Part shown: positions 19,390 to 22,832 of the stretch, one piece after another
Numbering within the stretch: the first letter of the stretch is position 1
Layout of the letters: each line of letters opens with the position of its first letter
Made by a program: the position numbers and the translations under genes
The notes under the pieces: model-generated
The model's input: the letters and a program-made list of their open reading frames with translations, nothing else
The model's database searches: none
Told to the model about the DNA's origin: nothing
DNA from: Apostichopus californicus
Lineage: Eukaryota; Echinodermata; Holothuroidea; Aspidochirotida; Stichopodidae
NCBI GenBank assembly: GCA_020650975.1
Contig: JAIPMN010172136.1
Location: 1-22,832 of the forward strand
Length of the DNA stretch: 22,832 bases
Direction of reading: 5' to 3'

Positions 19390-20644
19390 GTAAGTATAAT
19401 TAATAAATATGTAAATATTAATAGTAATTAATACAATAACTAATTAATAATTATGATATTAACAAGATTGGAATTATCAATATAGTTAATATTTAATAAT
19501 TAATGAAGGTTCATCGATAGTTTTAGATACTTGTAGGAGAAAAACAATTAATAAAGAAGAAATTGAATAGAGAAATAAACTAACAATGAAAGAACGGTCA
19601 TCAGGTGAGGAATATGATTAATGCTAGAGTAAAATAGAGACAAAATGAGACAGAAAAACATATTTACAAAAATAAAAGATTGACTTGTATTGCAGTAAGA
19701 ATGATTACAAATATTTATAGCGTGAGAGGAGAAAAAAATTGTTAACCTGGTTTATAATAATTATTAAGAAACTTGAATAAGGAATCTAAGAGAGAAATGA
19801 AACAAAGAAACATAGAACAGAAAATGTTTCTTGGACTTAATTATTCTCTGTATGCAAAGTAAACTAACATGATAATCAAGAATAACAAATTAAAGAAAGA
19901 AAATAATATTAAAAATATAAAATAGCCAACATTCTAATATAGAACATCTGGTAAATGAATTGAAAAACGAAAATAAATCAATAAAATGTTACTAACTAGT
20001 AAATTTAAATAAAACAAAATGTAAATTAAAATAAACAAACACTACAATCACAAGAGAGAAATAGAAAAAAAAACAATATCTTCAAAATGTTAGTAACTTG
20101 TTTGTTTTTCATTTTGTTTTATGTAGCATAATTTTAAGTTTAAAAACATGACAACAACAACAACAGTGAAAGAAATTATTTATCGTAATTAGTTAAGAAG
20201 TTGAATAAATAAGTTTTGTTTTAAGATAATGAAATCTACCAACAATTATGCATGTCCTGAACAAATTAATCAAATACGGAAGTATATACATAACCTCCAC
20301 CATGTTCCTCTTCCACACCCCTGGTCCTTTCGAATGCCATTCCCTAATCATTAAAATTATTTCCATGTGAATTTCCCATCCAATGTTCATACTACATGTT
20401 CATACTACCTGCAAATCATACCCTGAACCATTGTATAGACTACGCAATTATATATACTCTCTCACGCCCCCTCCCGCACCCCTCAAATGTCATTTCCCTG
20501 ATCTTATTAAATGTATCATATACGCTATTTAATATACACGCCCAGCGCATCACATAGCTGTACATTTCCTTAACACCACCTCTTGCAAATGACCCTTCTG
20601 CTGTTGGGTTGCTAGATAACATCATCTCCCCTCTTTCATGAGTG
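19390..20644. other. AT-rich intron start, no gene seen
   Basis: A strongly A-rich plus strand from 19400 to 20240 (many AATAAA-like and TAATTA words), becoming C-rich after 20280. GTTCATACTAC is duplicated in tandem near 20384-20408. No exon with the phase expected for a type b exon is recognised. Confidence 0.6.
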
Positions 20645-21030
20645 CTAAATCGCCAGTCCAATCCTCCGCTGTAACCACTCCCAACCCCCTCCCCCCCCCC
20701 CCCACGCACCACCTCCCCACCCCTCGGCACAGGCATACTATTCCATTTCCTCTATACTTGTTTTAATCGATGTTTTCATCAGGCCAACCCTCCCCTTTAT
20801 ACCTACCACCTACCCCCCTCCCCCCGCCCCACCACCGTCCACCCCCCGGCACACGCATACTGTTCCATTTCTCCTATATTTGTTTCATCCATGCTTCATC
20901 AGGCCAATTCTACGCTTTAACCCTCCCCAACCCCAACCCCCTGCACCCCACCCACACTACCACCCACCCCTCTGCACACGCACACTGTTCCATTTCTCTT
21001 ATATTTGTTTTTATCCATGTTTTCATCAAA
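20645..21030. repeat. Three-copy tandem repeat, about 123 bp
   Basis: The block GGCACA.GCATACT.TTCCATTT recurs at 20726, 20848 and, as TGCACACGCACACTGTTC, at 20973 (periods 122 and 125). Each copy continues with TATA.TTGTTT...ATG.TTTCATC. The first halves, with GCCA, a ...CGCT.TAACC type segment and C-rich stretches (including 20691-20703), are more diverged. Proline-rich frames across it follow from the C tracts and are not genes. Confidence 0.85.
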
Positions 21031-21957
21031 ATGACAATTTACAACAGATAACGTAAATCGTATATACCCTACAGTGTGTACACATTCATCATATATCTGT
21101 ACAGTTAACTGGTTCTACGCTTTTCTACTCAGACAGTTCACACACATTTTTCAATGCTAAAAGTCTATTGAACTTCTTTCATCATTTTCTTGCTAAAGAT
21201 GTACAGCAATCTTTTCCCTCTACAGACATTTTCAATAGTTAAACATTGTCTTTTGTTCAACACCTGTAAATCAAATACTTAACAATGCAATGAAAAGAAG
21301 TTTTATTCAATACAAGAGACGCGCGTGTTTTATGAATAACACCTGGAATCTACAAACAAACAAGTACCTGGAGGTTGCTATGGAAACGCCTAGACACTGT
21401 CTGGTTTTTAACTTGTCGGTCGGCCTGGCATGTAAATTTTTTCAATGGTTGTTTACTTTCTTTTGGGGAAGTAATAAGTTGTTATTTAATAGAATGTGAA
21501 ATGTACAGCATAAGAATGCGAAAATAAAAATTCATATTTTCAAAGGTAATATTTTTAATAAGACGACATGTGCTATGTTTATTATGTACTAAGCCGGGGG
21601 GGGGGGGATTTTAGTGAGGTGTTACAATATAGCCGGATTAGAAACTACAAATATGAAATAATTTACCCCTTTTATCGGTAACTCATTTTCAATGGCAGGT
21701 TAATACAGCATATTTGTATATGTTCGCAGAACCAACTGTTACACTCAGATCCCTGATATAACGTTTTGGATTCTCATTACAAGGCAAATGCAATAGACCT
21801 TTCCTTATAGCAGTAAGACATATCAATGTACATGTTACGATGTATTGGATGCTTCAAAGAGGATTCTTCGCAGTAACGGAAAAGTTGGTGATAAGAAAAA
21901 GAGGGAACAACTTATTTGTTTTTTAAAGTTAGTGGTGAGGCGATTGAAATGTTTTTA
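21031..21957. other. Intron-like sequence, no gene seen
   Basis: AT-rich single-copy sequence with a 12-base G run at 21596-21607 and one palindromic motif (listed separately). The 69-codon frame at 21290-21499 has no recognisable features. Confidence 0.55.
21374..21387. promoter_or_regulatory. RFX X-box-like motif
   Basis: GTTGCTATGGAAAC fits the known RFX-factor X-box pattern GTNRCC/Y-AT-RGYAAC closely, as two imperfect half-sites around a central AT. X-boxes usually lie near promoters of ciliary genes. No promoter is identified here, so this may be chance or an intronic enhancer site. Confidence 0.3.
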
Positions 21958-22160
21958 GCTTGAGGATAATATAAAATTAGTATGCTGTGGGGTGAGTGGT
22001 GTTTATGTCAACTTTTGAATTTCCCCGAAAAAGTATTGAAAGTTGATGGTAGTTGGAATTGGCAAATTTATATCTGGAGGACAGGACAAGGTGTGTGTAT
22101 GGGGGGTGGTGGGTGAGGGGGTGGGGGTAGTCCCCAGAATAAAATAATGCCAGACGGAAT
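21958..22160. repeat. Interspersed direct repeat, copy 1
   Basis: It begins GCTTGAGGATAAT and ends AATAATGCCAGACGGAAT, with a shared core AAAGTATTGAAAGTTGATG...GGAATTGG.AAATTTATA.CTGGAGGACAG (written with gaps). It has a G/T-rich tract at 22090-22130. Relative to copy 2 it has about 45 extra bases near 21980-22025. It is probably a fragment of a dispersed non-coding element. Confidence 0.85.
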
Positions 22161-22667
22161 CTTGTAAGCACTCTGGTGTACAGTTTAGAAATATATAACG
22201 TGTGTGTGCGGTGCAACCTAAACAGTAAAGAAAAATATCGACATGTTTATTAAATGTTACAGACTACAGAACTGTCATGCAAACACCATCCATCTAACCA
22301 AAATTTTTCAAAGGGAATAGCCATGTCGCCCCTAGGACGGCATAATATATTTCCCCCCGCTCCCGCCCCTCCCCCGTTGGCAGAGCCAAAAATGGTTGTT
22401 GCTTTCATGGATATGGGTATCGTAGTGTTGTTAAGTTCTGGTTTATGTAGATTATGTACGCATCATTTCCAGTCGTTAAATGTTAACATTCAGAATAGAA
22501 GGCATTGCATAACTTTGATGGCCTTGTCCGTAGCCTACTAGCAGTCAAAGTCACCTCAATTATGGTCAGGTATACAAGTGCGTTATTCTGACCGAAATAT
22601 CATGTAAAAGGTAAATTATAGCCTTTTTATAACGGGTATCACACCTTCAGCTTTAGAATATTTATTA
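22161..22667. other. Spacer between direct repeats
   Basis: About 500 bp of mixed sequence with a short C-rich patch near 22350-22376. A 95-codon frame at 22254-22541 crosses it but shows no recognisable domain and has a low-complexity proline patch. No gene is called. Confidence 0.5.
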
Positions 22668-22820
22668 GCTTGAGGATAATGCAAAATTATTAATTCCTCT
22701 AAAAAGTATTGAAAGTTGATGCTAGTGGGAATTGGAAATTTATAACTGGAGGACAGGGCAAGGAGTGTGTGTGTGGGGGGGGGGGGGTGGTTGTCCCTAG
22801 AATAAAAAAATGCCAGGAAT
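22668..22820. repeat. Interspersed direct repeat, copy 2
   Basis: The same order of motifs as copy 1, with the same orientation: GCTTGAGGATAAT, AAAAGTATTGAAAGTTGATG, CTGGAGGACAGG, a G run (22775-22787), then AGAATAAAAAAATGCCAGGAAT. It lacks the ~45-bp segment of copy 1. It may continue past the window end. Confidence 0.85.
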
Positions 22821-22832
22821 ATTACAAAGCAC

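Noticed and set aside
20440..21051. Glycine-rich minus-strand and proline-rich plus-strand frames
   Set aside because: Both follow from the C-rich tandem repeat and occur in several frames.
21290..21499. 69-codon frame with an aromatic C-terminus as a small gene
   Set aside because: No homologue is recognised and there is no start context or splice support; only the short X-box-like motif inside it merits note.
22263..22320. A possible type b exon after TTACAG at 22257-22262 (reads LQNCHANTIHL in the expected phase)
   Set aside because: Only the Cys position and a loose I/L pattern match. The frame meets TAG before any GT donor, so it cannot splice as the module requires.

Overview
This is a eukaryotic, AT-rich, intron-rich window. 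It most likely comes from an invertebrate metazoan. An echinoderm-like marine deuterostome is my guess, from the Ty3/gypsy element of mag/SURL type and the many GCCTAG/GGCCTA words; this is weak evidence and not an identification.

Host gene. Seven plus-strand internal exons belong to one partial gene that runs off both ends of the window: 170-222 (type c), 2657-2776 (d), 14024-14226 (a), 15446-15522 (b), 16450-16505 (c), 17089-17208 (d) and 19184-19389 (a). They were found by pairing splice sites, matching intron phases and seeing that the c, d and a exons each occur twice as diverged paralogues. The recurring unit a-b-c-d has exon lengths of 203, 77, 56 and 120 nt, or 456 nt (152 codons). 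It starts and ends in phase 0, so whole units can be duplicated in frame. The protein looks leucine-rich-repeat-like around the b and c exons, but I cannot name the family. Neither the start codon nor the stop codon is in the window.

Mobile elements. The 11.2 kb intron between the first d exon and the first a exon holds a full-length Ty3/gypsy LTR retrotransposon, 6251-11864. It has 153/154-bp LTRs, a 5-bp target duplication (GTTGT), a tRNA-Ser-like primer binding site, gag with two zinc knuckles, protease, RT, RNase H, integrase with a GPY/F-like C-terminus, and a polypurine tract. Its coding region is broken by one gag-pol frame change, four in-frame stops and two further frameshifts, so this copy is not autonomous. 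The same intron also holds a 227-bp foldback element, 5099-5325: 34-bp inverted arms around eight 20-bp units, most carrying the palindrome CACTTAAGTG or a close variant.

The rest is intron sequence with simple repeats. C-rich tracts are common at 17.8-19.1 kb and 20.4-21.0 kb, the latter including a three-copy tandem repeat of about 123 bp. A pair of diverged direct repeats lies at 21958-22160 and 22668-22820. A short copy of an exon acceptor region at 18706-18732 suggests further exon duplication and decay in this gene.
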